Below are positions 7,973 through 16,080 of a stretch of 64,000 bases of DNA, one piece after another. The position numbers were made by a program, and so were the translations under genes. The stretch is from Thermococcus sp. 21S7 (GTDB taxonomy: Archaea > Methanobacteriota_B > Thermococci > Thermococcales > Thermococcaceae). Numbering within the stretch: position 1 is the first letter of the stretch; each line of letters starts with the position of its first letter. The DNA lies in assembly GCF_012027615.1 (NCBI RefSeq), contig NZ_SNUT01000006.1, positions 1 through 64,000 of the forward strand, in the 5' to 3' direction. The notes below the pieces were generated by a model. The model saw only the letters and a program-made list of their open reading frames with translations. It was not told where the DNA came from and searched no databases.

Positions 7973-8258
7973 GGTTACCGAGATTAAGGAGAACAAGCTC
8001 CTCGGGAGGAAGGAGATATACTTCGATGTCATCCACGAGGGAGAGGCCACCCCGAGCAGGGCCGACGTCAAGGGCAAGCTCGTGGCGATGCTCGACCTCG
8101 ACCCCGAGACTGTGGTCGTCCAGTACATAAGGAGCTACTTCGGCAGCAGGGTCAGCAAGGGCTACGCCAAGGCCTACGAGAGCAAGGAGAGGATGCTCTA
8201 CATCGAGCCGGAATACGTCCTCATAAGGGACGGAATAATCACGAAGGAGGAGGAGTGA
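7962..8258 (+). CDS. rps24e: Small ribosomal subunit protein eS24
   Basis: A 98-residue protein starting [19 protein letters not shown], with the family's conserved [20 protein letters not shown] and [20 protein letters not shown]. It overlaps the CoA kinase gene and is followed after one base by eS27ae, the standard Thermococcales order. Confidence 0.97.
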   Translation: MEIKVTEIKENKLLGRKEIYFDVIHEGEATPSRADVKGKLVAMLDLDPETVVVQYIRSYFGSRVSKGYAKAYESKERMLYIEPEYVLIRDGIITKEEE

Positions 8259-8259
8259 A

Positions 8260-8415
8260 ATGGGGCAGAAGTGGAAGATGTACGAGGTTCAGGGCGGTAA
8301 GGTCAAGAGGAAGAACAAGTTCTGCCCGCGCTGCGGTCCGGGCGTCTTCATGGCCGAGCACAAGGACCGCTGGAGCTGCGGCCGCTGCGGCTACACCGAG
8401 TGGAAGAGGAAGTGA
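8260..8415 (+). CDS. rps27ae: Small ribosomal subunit protein eS27A (S27ae)
   Basis: A 51-residue zinc-ribbon protein starting [11 protein letters not shown], with CPRCG at 22-26 and CGRCGY at 40-45, ending in TEWKRK. In archaea it lacks the ubiquitin fusion found in eukaryotes. It starts one base after the eS24 stop. A T-rich stretch (GATTTTTCTCC) directly behind the stop may end transcription. Confidence 0.96.
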   Translation: MGQKWKMYEVQGGKVKRKNKFCPRCGPGVFMAEHKDRWSCGRCGYTEWKRK

Positions 8416-8489
8416 TTTTTCTCCTTCCTTCGGCTTTTCTACATCCACTTAATGGTTAACCTCAAAAGGACGTTGTGGTAGATGGTACC

Positions 8490-9077
8490 ATGCCAGTCTA
8501 CTACGGTATCAGGCTCAAGCTCCATCCCCAGGTCTACGAGCCTGCCGAGGATACCTTCCTCTTAGCCGAGAACCTCGCGGTCAGGGGAGGGGATAGGGCC
8601 CTCGACGTCGGTACCGGAACCGGACTTATAGCACTTCTGATGGCGAAGAAAGCTAGCTTCGTTCTGGGAGTTGATATCAACCCGTTGGCCGTTGAGCTGG
8701 CGGGGGAGAACGCGAGGATAAACGGCATCAAAAACGTCGAGTTTCGCCTGAGCGACCTCTTCGAGAGGGTTGAGGGGAAGTTCGACGTGGTAACCTTCAA
8801 CGCCCCCTACCTGCCCGGCGAGCCGGAGGAGCCGATAGACCTGGCGCTGGTTGGCGGCGAGACCGGCAGGGAGGTCCTCGACAGGTTCATCCAGGAAGTT
8901 CCGGAGTATCTCAAGCCGGGCGGAACCGTCCAGATAGTCCAGAGTTCGATAACCGGGGTGGAAGAAACGCTGAGGATGCTGAAAAAGGCCGGACTGACCG
9001 GGAAAATAGCAGCCAGGAGGCACGTGTTTTTCGAGGATATCGTCCTGATAAACGCTAAGCCGAGCGATTGCGTTTGA
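8490..9077 (+). CDS. HemK2/Mtq2-like class I methyltransferase
   Basis: A 195-residue SAM-dependent methyltransferase. The family is built like eukaryotic HEMK2, which methylates the glutamine of the GGQ motif of termination factor aRF1. Motif I is LDVGTGTGLIALLMA (about 38-52), the acidic ribose-binding loop is VLGVDINPLAVELA, and the catalytic motif is NAPYLPG where most relatives have NPPY. I prefer ATG 8490 (MPVYYGIRLKLHPQVYEP) over GTG 8475. It follows the ribosomal genes. The last 23 bases overlap a small convergent ORF. Confidence 0.88.
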   Translation: MPVYYGIRLKLHPQVYEPAEDTFLLAENLAVRGGDRALDVGTGTGLIALLMAKKASFVLGVDINPLAVELAGENARINGIKNVEFRLSDLFERVEGKFDVVTFNAPYLPGEPEEPIDLALVGGETGREVLDRFIQEVPEYLKPGGTVQIVQSSITGVEETLRMLKKAGLTGKIAARRHVFFEDIVLINAKPSDCV

Positions 9078-9192
9078 CCTCGAAGAGGAACTTCACCCTG
9101 GGCCTCTCCAGCGGCTCGACCTCGTCCTCGAAGAAGTCGATTTTAATCTCCCTTGCGTTCAGCGCGGGTTGGGGCTTTATCATCTCGAACAT
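9055..9192 (-). CDS. Candidate 45-aa protein, convergent to the methyltransferase
   Basis: On the minus strand an ORF of 45 codons starts MFEMIKPQPALNAREIKI and ends FEVKRNRSA. A good Thermococcus-type promoter CTTTAAAAG lies at about 9209-9222, roughly 25 bases before the ATG, so the mRNA would have almost no leader. The peptide is charged and has a sensible composition (FFEDEVEPLERPR). It overlaps the methyltransferase end by 23 bases. No family recognised. The promoter is the main support; an alternative start is the ATG at 9183. Confidence 0.5.
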   Translation of the reverse strand: MFEMIKPQPALNAREIKIDFFEDEVEPLERPRVKFLFEVKRNRSA

Positions 9193-9326
9193 GAAGAAAA
9201 AAGCGATGCCCGGCTTTTAAAGTTTTCGCATATTGCCGAAGTATTTTTCGACGATGAAATATCCCACGTCCGACCCATCACCTTTTTAAAAGGCTCGTTC
9301 AAAGCCAACCCAGAGAGAGGAATTAG

Positions 9327-10337
9327 GTGAGGCTAATGGCGTTAACATTCGTGTCCAACCCGAACATGCCGGAGGAGATTGCGAGTCTCTTCAGGAAGCA
9401 GCACTACGCGCTCGTGGGCAGGCACAGTTCGGTAAAGCTCTGCCACTGGCTCAAGGAGAGCATAAAAAAGAACCGCTTCTGCTACAAGCAGAAGTTCTAC
9501 AACATACACTCCCACCGCTGCCTGCAGATGACGCCTGTTACGGCGTGGTGCACCCACAACTGCATATTCTGCTGGCGCCCGATGGAGGGCTTCCTCGGCA
9601 CGGAGCTCCCGGAGCCGTGGGACGACCCGGCCTTCATCGTCGAGGAGAGCATAAAGGCCCAGCGCAAGCTCCTCGTTGGCTACAAGGGCATGCCCGGCAT
9701 AAACATGAAGAAGTTCGAGGAGGCATGGAATCCAAAGCACGCTGCCATAAGCCTTTCCGGCGAGCCGATGCTCTACCCCTACATGGGCGACCTCGTCGAG
9801 GAGTTCCACAAGCGCGGTTTCACGACCTTCATCGTTACCAACGGCACCGTCCCGGAGAGACTTGAGGAGATGATAAAGGAGGACAAGCTGCCGAGCCAGC
9901 TCTACGTCTCGCTGACTGCTCCCGACGTCGAGACCTACAACCGCGTCAACGTCCCGATGATTCCGGACGGCTGGGACAGGATAAAGACGTTCCTTGAGAT
10001 GATGAACGGTCTTCCCACCAGAACCGTCGTGAGGCTGACCCTCGTTAAGGACGAGAACATGCACAACCCCGAGGGCTACGCGAAGCTGATAAAGAAGGCG
10101 AACCCGATGTTCGTCGAGGCCAAAGCGTACATGTTCGTCGGCTATTCGCGGAACAGGCTCACCATCAACAACATGCCGCGCCACGAGGAGATAAAGGCCT
10201 TCGCGGAGGAGATCGTCAAGCACCTGCCCGGATACCACATCGAAGACGAGTACGAGCCGAGCAGGGTCGTTCTCATAATGCGCGACGACGTTGACCCCCG
10301 GGGCAGCGGAGTCGATGGCAGGTTCATAAAGCACTGA
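9327..10337 (+). CDS. taw1: tRNA 4-demethylwyosine synthase (radical SAM)
   Basis: Forms the tricyclic imidazopurine of wyosine from N1-methylguanosine at position 37 of tRNA-Phe, using pyruvate and two Fe-S clusters. The 336-residue protein has the radical-SAM motif CTHNCIFC (Cys75, 79, 82) and a second set Cys39, Cys52 and Cys65 with 13-residue spacing that holds the extra 4Fe-4S cluster of Taw1/TYW1. ISLSGEPMLYPY is the GEP motif. The promoter TTTTTAAAAGG lies at about 9283. Start may be GTG 9327 or ATG 9336. Confidence 0.97.
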   Translation: MRLMALTFVSNPNMPEEIASLFRKQHYALVGRHSSVKLCHWLKESIKKNRFCYKQKFYNIHSHRCLQMTPVTAWCTHNCIFCWRPMEGFLGTELPEPWDDPAFIVEESIKAQRKLLVGYKGMPGINMKKFEEAWNPKHAAISLSGEPMLYPYMGDLVEEFHKRGFTTFIVTNGTVPERLEEMIKEDKLPSQLYVSLTAPDVETYNRVNVPMIPDGWDRIKTFLEMMNGLPTRTVVRLTLVKDENMHNPEGYAKLIKKANPMFVEAKAYMFVGYSRNRLTINNMPRHEEIKAFAEEIVKHLPGYHIEDEYEPSRVVLIMRDDVDPRGSGVDGRFIKH

Positions 10338-10417
10338 CTTTTTCTTCCCCATTATTTCCGCCCGAACATGGAAAAAGTTTATTTATTCCGGGGCTGTATC
10401 TTCAATCTGGTGAGAGT

Positions 10418-12661
10418 ATGAAGAAAAGGATAATCGCGGTGCTCATGCTGTTCCTGGTACTCAGCGTCTCATACACCAGCGCTTCTGTGCTTGACGATTC
10501 ATGGTGGGTTCTGGTCTCGATGTCCAGTGGCAGCACCGAGATACCGGAGAAGGCCCTTATCCTCACAGCGCTTGGAGAAAGTGTTGGGAAGGTGCAGAAC
10601 ACCAGCGACGTCCTGGCAGAAATGGAGTCCCTCTCCAGAGACCTGATAGAGTACCAAAATCCCGACGGTGGATGGGGGCACTTTGAAAACGAGGTGAGCT
10701 CCGTTCCCCCTACTGCATATTCCCTAATAGCTTTAAACCTCGTCAAATCCCTGGGAAATGAATATTCACAGCTTGGAAATATCAAAGGCATCGATACCGC
10801 GCTCCGCGCTGGTGAAAGATTTCTGCTGGACTCGTTCAACGGTGAGGGATGGGGCTACATTCCCGGAACAAAAACGGAACTCTACCCTACCCTGCTGGCC
10901 ATCTGGGCACTGGGCGAGATGGGATATACTTACGGTTCTTCGATACAAGTAGACAGGGCGGTCAAGTACGTTAACTCGATAGACGAACTTACTCCGAGGG
11001 AGTTGGCGCTGAAGCTCATAGCCTTCAAATCCGTGGAACATCCCGCCGACCGGTCGGACATCGAGAGGTGCAGAAAGCTGCTCACCGAGCCATCCCTTGG
11101 GCTTCAGGAGAGGGCTTACCTGACCTACGCGCTCACCCTCTACGAACCCTTCAGCTTCGAAACCGCTAAGGCTCTCCTGTACCTGGAGACCATCGGAACC
11201 CACAACAGAACGTTCTATATCCAATCACAGCCCGGCCCACTCCTATACACGGATACAGCGATTTCCACGGCCTACGCAGTTATGGCCTTTGCCCAAGTCT
11301 CCGACAGAGTCTCAGAGGTTTCAAATCCCCGGGCGGAGCTCTGCGATTCCCTCGTGGAGTCTCAAAACCCCGACGGTGGATGGGGGCTTTATCCCGGGGA
11401 TGCCTCCAGCGCCAAGGCAACATACTACGCCATCAGGGCGCTTTCAAAGTGCACCCGGGCATCAGATTCAGTTGCCAAGGCCGTTGAGTGGGCCAAAGCT
11501 CACCTTGAGGATTCAAGGGAAACCGCGGAAAGGGCCGGAACCGTGACGGAGGATTATTACTATACCCTGAAAATACTGGCCGAGTTTGGGGAGAAGGCAG
11601 TAGACCAAGAAAAAGAAGTTCAGTTCATTGAAAATCTGTCGTACAGGACTGGGCTGTGGAGGGGAGCCTTTGCCATACCCCAGCCCTCCGAGACCGCCAT
11701 GGCACTCGACCTTCTCCTTGACCTGGGCCTGAACGGAAGCGAACCCTACGTCCGGAATGCAAAGGAATGGCTGCTATCCATAACCCCCGATGGATGGGGC
11801 CTCATAATAAGTCACAGCCTTGGAGTCATGGTGGGAAAGAACGTTCCGGTCACGCTGACTGTCCTCGAAGCACTCACAAAAGTCTCCTCGAAGGAGGAGC
11901 TGGCACCCCACCTCAAGTGGCTCGCCTCCCAAGAGCTGCCGGACGGGGCGTGGGGCTACTTCAAGGAGAGCACCAACATGCTCGGCGAGGCAAGCCATGG
12001 CACCCCATCCATGGAATATACGATTAGGGCAATTAACGTTCTGCGTTCCAACGGTTACAACATCACGGCGGAGACGCTCCAGTGGGTGCTGGGCAACATC
12101 GACCCCTCCAATATGACGAACACAGAGAAAGCCCTCGCCCTTGAGTTCCTCGCGAACATTCATTTCATTCCATCGGTGACTCTTTACGAGGTTGTCCGGA
12201 ATCTGGGGGAGGGAAGCTGGACCATCCACGCCCCGGGAGAATACGAAAAAGTGGCAGAGGTCGTTAGGGATTCCCTGGAGGACTTAGGTGCCGAGGTTTC
12301 ACTTGTGAACGGAACCCTCGGCGAACTAAACGGCAACCACATAATACTCGCGGAATTCGGCGCTGTAAATGTGAGCAGGTACAACGGGGACGTACATGTC
12401 GAGGTTCAGGGAATGCTTGTGAAGATAAACGGGGAGGCGTACTTCAAGGACTCCACAGTCGCGATAATACCCGGGATGACTGGGAACGGTTACGTGCTCA
12501 TGGTGCTCTTCGAAAAGAAGACCGAAGACGCGGTGATAAACATCTGGAAATCCGAACTGTTCAGGTACCTCCACGGAGACTACATGGTGCTCAAGTGTGT
12601 TGACAGGAACCATGACGGAACAATAGACCCCCTTGAGATGGAGGTACTCCACCCGGAGTGA
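10418..12661 (+). CDS. Secreted alpha/alpha-toroid (prenyltransferase-like repeat) protein with C-terminal EF-hand loop
   Basis: A 747-residue exported protein. A signal peptide (1-23) is followed by helical repeats with QNPDGGWG at about 79 and 315 and weaker copies (GEGWGYIPG, TPDGWGLI, LPDGAWGYF), the repeat of squalene-cyclase/prenyltransferase toroids. Catalytic motifs of terpene cyclases are not evident, so binding or structural function is more likely. Residues about 600-747 form a separate mixed domain ending DRNHDGTIDPLE, a good calcium-binding EF-hand loop like those of dockerins. The cetZ gene starts 24 bases downstream. Confidence 0.8.
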   Translation: MKKRIIAVLMLFLVLSVSYTSASVLDDSWWVLVSMSSGSTEIPEKALILTALGESVGKVQNTSDVLAEMESLSRDLIEYQNPDGGWGHFENEVSSVPPTAYSLIALNLVKSLGNEYSQLGNIKGIDTALRAGERFLLDSFNGEGWGYIPGTKTELYPTLLAIWALGEMGYTYGSSIQVDRAVKYVNSIDELTPRELALKLIAFKSVEHPADRSDIERCRKLLTEPSLGLQERAYLTYALTLYEPFSFETAKALLYLETIGTHNRTFYIQSQPGPLLYTDTAISTAYAVMAFAQVSDRVSEVSNPRAELCDSLVESQNPDGGWGLYPGDASSAKATYYAIRALSKCTRASDSVAKAVEWAKAHLEDSRETAERAGTVTEDYYYTLKILAEFGEKAVDQEKEVQFIENLSYRTGLWRGAFAIPQPSETAMALDLLLDLGLNGSEPYVRNAKEWLLSITPDGWGLIISHSLGVMVGKNVPVTLTVLEALTKVSSKEELAPHLKWLASQELPDGAWGYFKESTNMLGEASHGTPSMEYTIRAINVLRSNGYNITAETLQWVLGNIDPSNMTNTEKALALEFLANIHFIPSVTLYEVVRNLGEGSWTIHAPGEYEKVAEVVRDSLEDLGAEVSLVNGTLGELNGNHIILAEFGAVNVSRYNGDVHVEVQGMLVKINGEAYFKDSTVAIIPGMTGNGYVLMVLFEKKTEDAVINIWKSELFRYLHGDYMVLKCVDRNHDGTIDPLEMEVLHPE

Positions 12662-12685
12662 GGCAGCAACCGGGGTGATAGAGAA

Positions 12686-13837
12686 GTGAGGGCTCTAATC
12701 ATAGGGGTCGGCCAGTGCGGGACTAAAATCGCCGACCTCTTTTCCCTCGTCGATTTTGAGGCTCTGGCAATAAACACATCCAGGGGCGACCTTGAGTACC
12801 TCAAGCACGTCCCCCACGAGCGGAGGATACTCATAGGCGAGAGCCTGACCGGCGGCAAGGGGGTCAACGCCAACCCGATACTCGGCAGGGAGGCCATGAA
12901 GCGCGATTTGCCCCTTGTCATGCGCAAGATAGGCTCAATAATCGGCTACGAGGACGTCGATATATTCTTCCTGACTTTCGGCTTCGGCGGCGGAACGGGT
13001 GCCGGAGGAACCCCTGTCCTGGCTGAGGCGCTCAAAGAGGAGTACCCTGACTCCCTGGTGGTGGCCATCGGCGCGCTCCCCCTCAAGGAGGAGGGGATAA
13101 GGCCCACCATCAATGCGGCCATAACCATCGACAAGCTCTCAAAGATAGCGGACTCGATAATAGCAATAGACAACAACAAGCTCAAGGAAGGCGGCGACGA
13201 CATAAGCAAAGCCTACGAGAGGATAAACTACACGATAGTCGAGAGGATAGCGTCACTTTTGGCCCTGGTAGACGTCCCTGGAGAGCAAACCCTCGACGCG
13301 AGCGACCTGAAGTTCGTCCTCAAGGCCTTTGGAAGCTTTGCAACGGTCGGCTATGCCAAGGCGGACGCGGGCAGGATAAAAAGCCTGTCAAGGCTCATCA
13401 CCCGGTCCTTCGAAAGTGAAGGCCTGTACCTTGAGGCGAACATCGAATCGGCGCTGTACGGACTGGTCGCGATTCACGGGCCGCCGGAGGTTCTGAAGGC
13501 CGCCGACATATTCGAGGCGCTCAACTACCTCACCAACAAGATACGGGGCAAGCAGATATTCCGCGGCTTCTACCCGGACCCGCGCGAGAGGGAGGTCGAG
13601 GTCGTAACCCTCCTCAGCGGCATCTACGAGAGCAGGAGCATCGAGGACATAATCATCACCGCCAAGCGGTACGCCCGGTCCTTCATGGAGGCAAAGGAGG
13701 AGGCGGAGAACAAGAAGAAGGAGCTCCTAAGCGGCCTGCCCGACTTCGACGATGTGTACGCCAAGGGAATCCCAGACGAGGAGTACCCCGACATCGAAGA
13801 GGTGAGCAAGAAACTCCGGAGGGAGAGACATGAGTGA
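12686..13837 (+). CDS. cetZ: CetZ-family tubulin/FtsZ-like GTPase
   Basis: A 383-residue cytoskeletal GTPase. The nucleotide-binding start is IIGVGQCGTKIAD (5-17), and the tubulin signature GGGTGAGGTP lies at about 101-110. The middle contains ALPLKEEGIRPTINA and the T7-like DDISKAYERINYTI. The internal GGGTGAGG signature and the absence of an FtsZ-type C-terminal tail point to CetZ rather than FtsZ. In haloarchaea CetZ1 governs cell shape and motility. Starts at GTG behind GGGGTGATAG. It overlaps the next gene by eight bases, so the membrane protein there is a likely partner. Confidence 0.9.
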   Translation: MRALIIGVGQCGTKIADLFSLVDFEALAINTSRGDLEYLKHVPHERRILIGESLTGGKGVNANPILGREAMKRDLPLVMRKIGSIIGYEDVDIFFLTFGFGGGTGAGGTPVLAEALKEEYPDSLVVAIGALPLKEEGIRPTINAAITIDKLSKIADSIIAIDNNKLKEGGDDISKAYERINYTIVERIASLLALVDVPGEQTLDASDLKFVLKAFGSFATVGYAKADAGRIKSLSRLITRSFESEGLYLEANIESALYGLVAIHGPPEVLKAADIFEALNYLTNKIRGKQIFRGFYPDPREREVEVVTLLSGIYESRSIEDIIITAKRYARSFMEAKEEAENKKKELLSGLPDFDDVYAKGIPDEEYPDIEEVSKKLRRERHE

Positions 13838-14450
13838 GCCGATAAAGGACTCCGTTGAGGTGGCCCTCGACCTCGACGAGAGGGAGGTCTACGCCCACAT
13901 AGCCCACGAGAGCGCCGAGGACATCATCAGGATTATCTCCTCCCTTGATGCCGAGCGGGCGAAGCTCCACGGGGAGGTCATCTATTACAAGGACGACTGG
14001 GACGACCTCATCAGGGAGAGGATAGCGAAGGGGAAGCGCCATACCGCGTTTGATTTCTACAACCCGGCACTGCTCGACATCTGGGAGCAGAAGGTCAAGG
14101 AGGTCAAGGAAGCAAAGAAGAGGGAAAAGATAGCCTACGCGGTTATAGGTGCACTTATCGCCTCCACCGCAGTCGCAACGGCAATCCTGGGACAGCCGTA
14201 CATCATCGCGGGGCTGGCGGCCCTTCCAGTTGTCCTCTTCGTCCGAGACATCACCCGTGAGAAGCTTGATTTAATCTACTACGAGCTGACGCAGTTCTTC
14301 ATCGACGAGCTTGGGAATCTGGCTAAAAAACATGGCCTCAACACCGAGAAATACAAGTTCAAAGTATTCAGCGGGGATTACTTCTCAATCAGGACCGTTA
14401 AAACGCCCTCAGGCATTTTTGCAGTTGTGACGACCAAATCAGAGGAGTAA
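13830..14450 (+). CDS. Membrane protein coupled to cetZ
   Basis: A 206-residue protein with no family I recognise. Residues 1-100 are charged and helical (DLDEREVYAHIAHES, then a coiled stretch EQKVKEVKEAKKREK), about 103-141 form two membrane segments (IAYAVIGALIASTAVATAIL and YIIAGLAALPVVLFV), and the rest is a soluble domain ending in SGIFAVVTTKSEE. The start lies inside the cetZ end, which suggests coupled translation and a shared job, for example anchoring CetZ to the membrane. Function inferred from position only. Confidence 0.75.
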   Translation: MSEPIKDSVEVALDLDEREVYAHIAHESAEDIIRIISSLDAERAKLHGEVIYYKDDWDDLIRERIAKGKRHTAFDFYNPALLDIWEQKVKEVKEAKKREKIAYAVIGALIASTAVATAILGQPYIIAGLAALPVVLFVRDITREKLDLIYYELTQFFIDELGNLAKKHGLNTEKYKFKVFSGDYFSIRTVKTPSGIFAVVTTKSEE

Positions 14451-14494
14451 CCATTAAATAGATGATTGACTTAATAACCCTTGGAGTGAGTGAG

Positions 14495-15148
14495 ATGACG
14501 CGCCGCAGGGTAAAAGGTCAGATTTCGTTGGAGTTCCTGCTCATCTTCGGACTGCTCACAATCCTCCTGCTGTACTCCATTAGAAACACATCCTTCAGCG
14601 AGGGCTCTCCATCGGTCGAGAACCTGCGGATCCAGATCGCCCTAGAGGAAAAGAGCCTGGCGAACGCCATATCCAATACCATAAGCCAGGTGTACGCCCA
14701 GGGGCCGGGCTCAAAGGCGACGACCTACGTTGCGCTGACCTACCTCAGAAACCCCTCGTACCTTGAGAAGGGGCTGGACGTGACCGATCCGCAAATCTTC
14801 ATCACATACGGACCCCTCGGAGGCAGGGGGGACGGGACATACGTGGGGATCATCAACGGAACCGGAACAGCGATCCTTTACACAGAAGGAGACGACAAAA
14901 ACGTTGTCTGGAGCATGGGGATATACAGCCGGGATTTATCCACTAACACCTCCGTGTGGGGCGTCCCATCGGAGGCGAAGATAGTTATTGGGGGAGTGCC
15001 GTTCGTGTTTAAAGGGCTGTCGATATCCCCCGACCAGCTGAACTCAACGCTCAAAATCGTCGTCGAGTGGAACCCCGACAGGGGCGACTCATGGTTTTAC
15101 AACACAACGGCCAAGGAGCTGAGGATAAACATCAACCCGGGTGGGTGA
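14495..15148 (+). CDS. Pilin-like protein with class III signal peptide (1)
   Basis: Start ATG 14495 gives MTRRRVKGQISLEFLLIFG, a textbook archaeal type IV pilin leader in which a PibD/FlaK-type peptidase cuts after KG and Glu follows at +5. A hydrophobic helix covers about 13-30. The 217-residue protein has a beta-rich remainder with several NXT/S sites. A TATA-like TTAAATAG lies at 14453-14461. It heads a tightly packed run of genes with the same kind of N-terminus. GTG 14486 is an alternative start. Confidence 0.85.
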   Translation: MTRRRVKGQISLEFLLIFGLLTILLLYSIRNTSFSEGSPSVENLRIQIALEEKSLANAISNTISQVYAQGPGSKATTYVALTYLRNPSYLEKGLDVTDPQIFITYGPLGGRGDGTYVGIINGTGTAILYTEGDDKNVVWSMGIYSRDLSTNTSVWGVPSEAKIVIGGVPFVFKGLSISPDQLNSTLKIVVEWNPDRGDSWFYNTTAKELRININPGG

Positions 15149-15149
15149 G

Positions 15150-15599
15150 ATGAGAAAAGCGCAGCTGAGCCTCGACCTCCTCTTTGCGGTGACCCTCATG
15201 ACGCTGACCGTGGTCAGCCTGATAAGCCTCGCAACCCACGAGGTTGAGGGAGCAAGGGCGTTCGACGCATCCACCAGGCTGAAGGTCTTCACAATCGACT
15301 TAAGAGACACCGTGACCAAGGTCTACGCCGCAGGTGATGGATTCGCGGTTAAGAAGACCGTCCCCTTCGAGCTGGAAAGCGGGGAGTACGTAAAGGTCAC
15401 ACTGGACAATACATCCAACGAACTGAAGGTCGAGGCGGAGATCAACGGCGGAAAATACACGACCGTTCAGAAGATTCCCGTGCCCCTCGTCTCGAACAGC
15501 ACGGTCACCCTCACTCCCTCAAATAACGAACTCTGGATAGTTTGCAGATACAACGAGACCGCCGGTGGGATGGATGTTAAGGTCAGCGAGAATCCGTAA
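15150..15599 (+). CDS. Pilin-like protein with class III signal peptide (2)
   Basis: ATG 15150, one base after the previous stop and behind GGTGGGTGAG, gives MRKAQLSLDLLFAVTLMTLTVV, a pilin-type leader with Ala instead of Gly before the cut and Asp at +5. The 149-residue protein has a short extracellular beta domain. The next gene starts inside its 3' end. Confidence 0.82.
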   Translation: MRKAQLSLDLLFAVTLMTLTVVSLISLATHEVEGARAFDASTRLKVFTIDLRDTVTKVYAAGDGFAVKKTVPFELESGEYVKVTLDNTSNELKVEAEINGGKYTTVQKIPVPLVSNSTVTLTPSNNELWIVCRYNETAGGMDVKVSENP

Positions 15600-16080
15600 G
15601 GGTCAGACCGCAGTCGAGATGCTCTTTATAGTCGGGATAATCCTCGCGGGGGTAGTTGCCATCATCCCGCTCTACACCCAGGAGAGCGGGGATTCAGTTA
15701 TGGTGGCGGCGGTAAGGGACGCCGCGGCTCAAGCTGCAGTTTATATCGAGACCGGGGTGGTCAGCGACAAACAAGAGTACGCGGCGTTGAATGAGGTTAT
15801 AGAAAAGTACACAGAATACGGAAGTGTCGGGTTCAGGTTCGCAGGACTTGGTGTGACCTCCGAAAGCGATGAGAAGGTTACGATAACCGTAAAATTCACG
15901 CATGACCTTTCCCAGAACTCCTCAAGGGACTCGGAAATAGCCAAGAACGTTGGAGAATTCTTCAAAGAGTACCTTAAAGACGTGAGGGGATTCAGGCTAG
16001 AGAACGGCCACCTGTATTATGCGGGCAAACTGGTGGAGTTCAACGTCACCGTTGGCGAGACGTCGGAGGTGGTATCGTGA
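15574..16080 (+). CDS. Pilin-like protein with class III signal peptide (3)
   Basis: ATG 15574 gives MLRSARIRKGQTAVEMLFIVGIILAG, with the cut expected after KG and Glu at +5. The 168-residue protein has a helical hydrophobic stem and a mixed domain (DAAAQAAVYIETG...). The gene overlaps the previous one by 26 bases and the next by four, so the cluster is one transcript. Confidence 0.82.
   Translation: MLRSARIRKGQTAVEMLFIVGIILAGVVAIIPLYTQESGDSVMVAAVRDAAAQAAVYIETGVVSDKQEYAALNEVIEKYTEYGSVGFRFAGLGVTSESDEKVTITVKFTHDLSQNSSRDSEIAKNVGEFFKEYLKDVRGFRLENGHLYYAGKLVEFNVTVGETSEVVS

Noticed and set aside
9342-10352. A 336-codon open frame on the minus strand opposite taw1
   Set aside because: It mirrors the taw1 frame exactly, has no ribosome binding site or recognisable domain, and arises from GC-rich codon bias.
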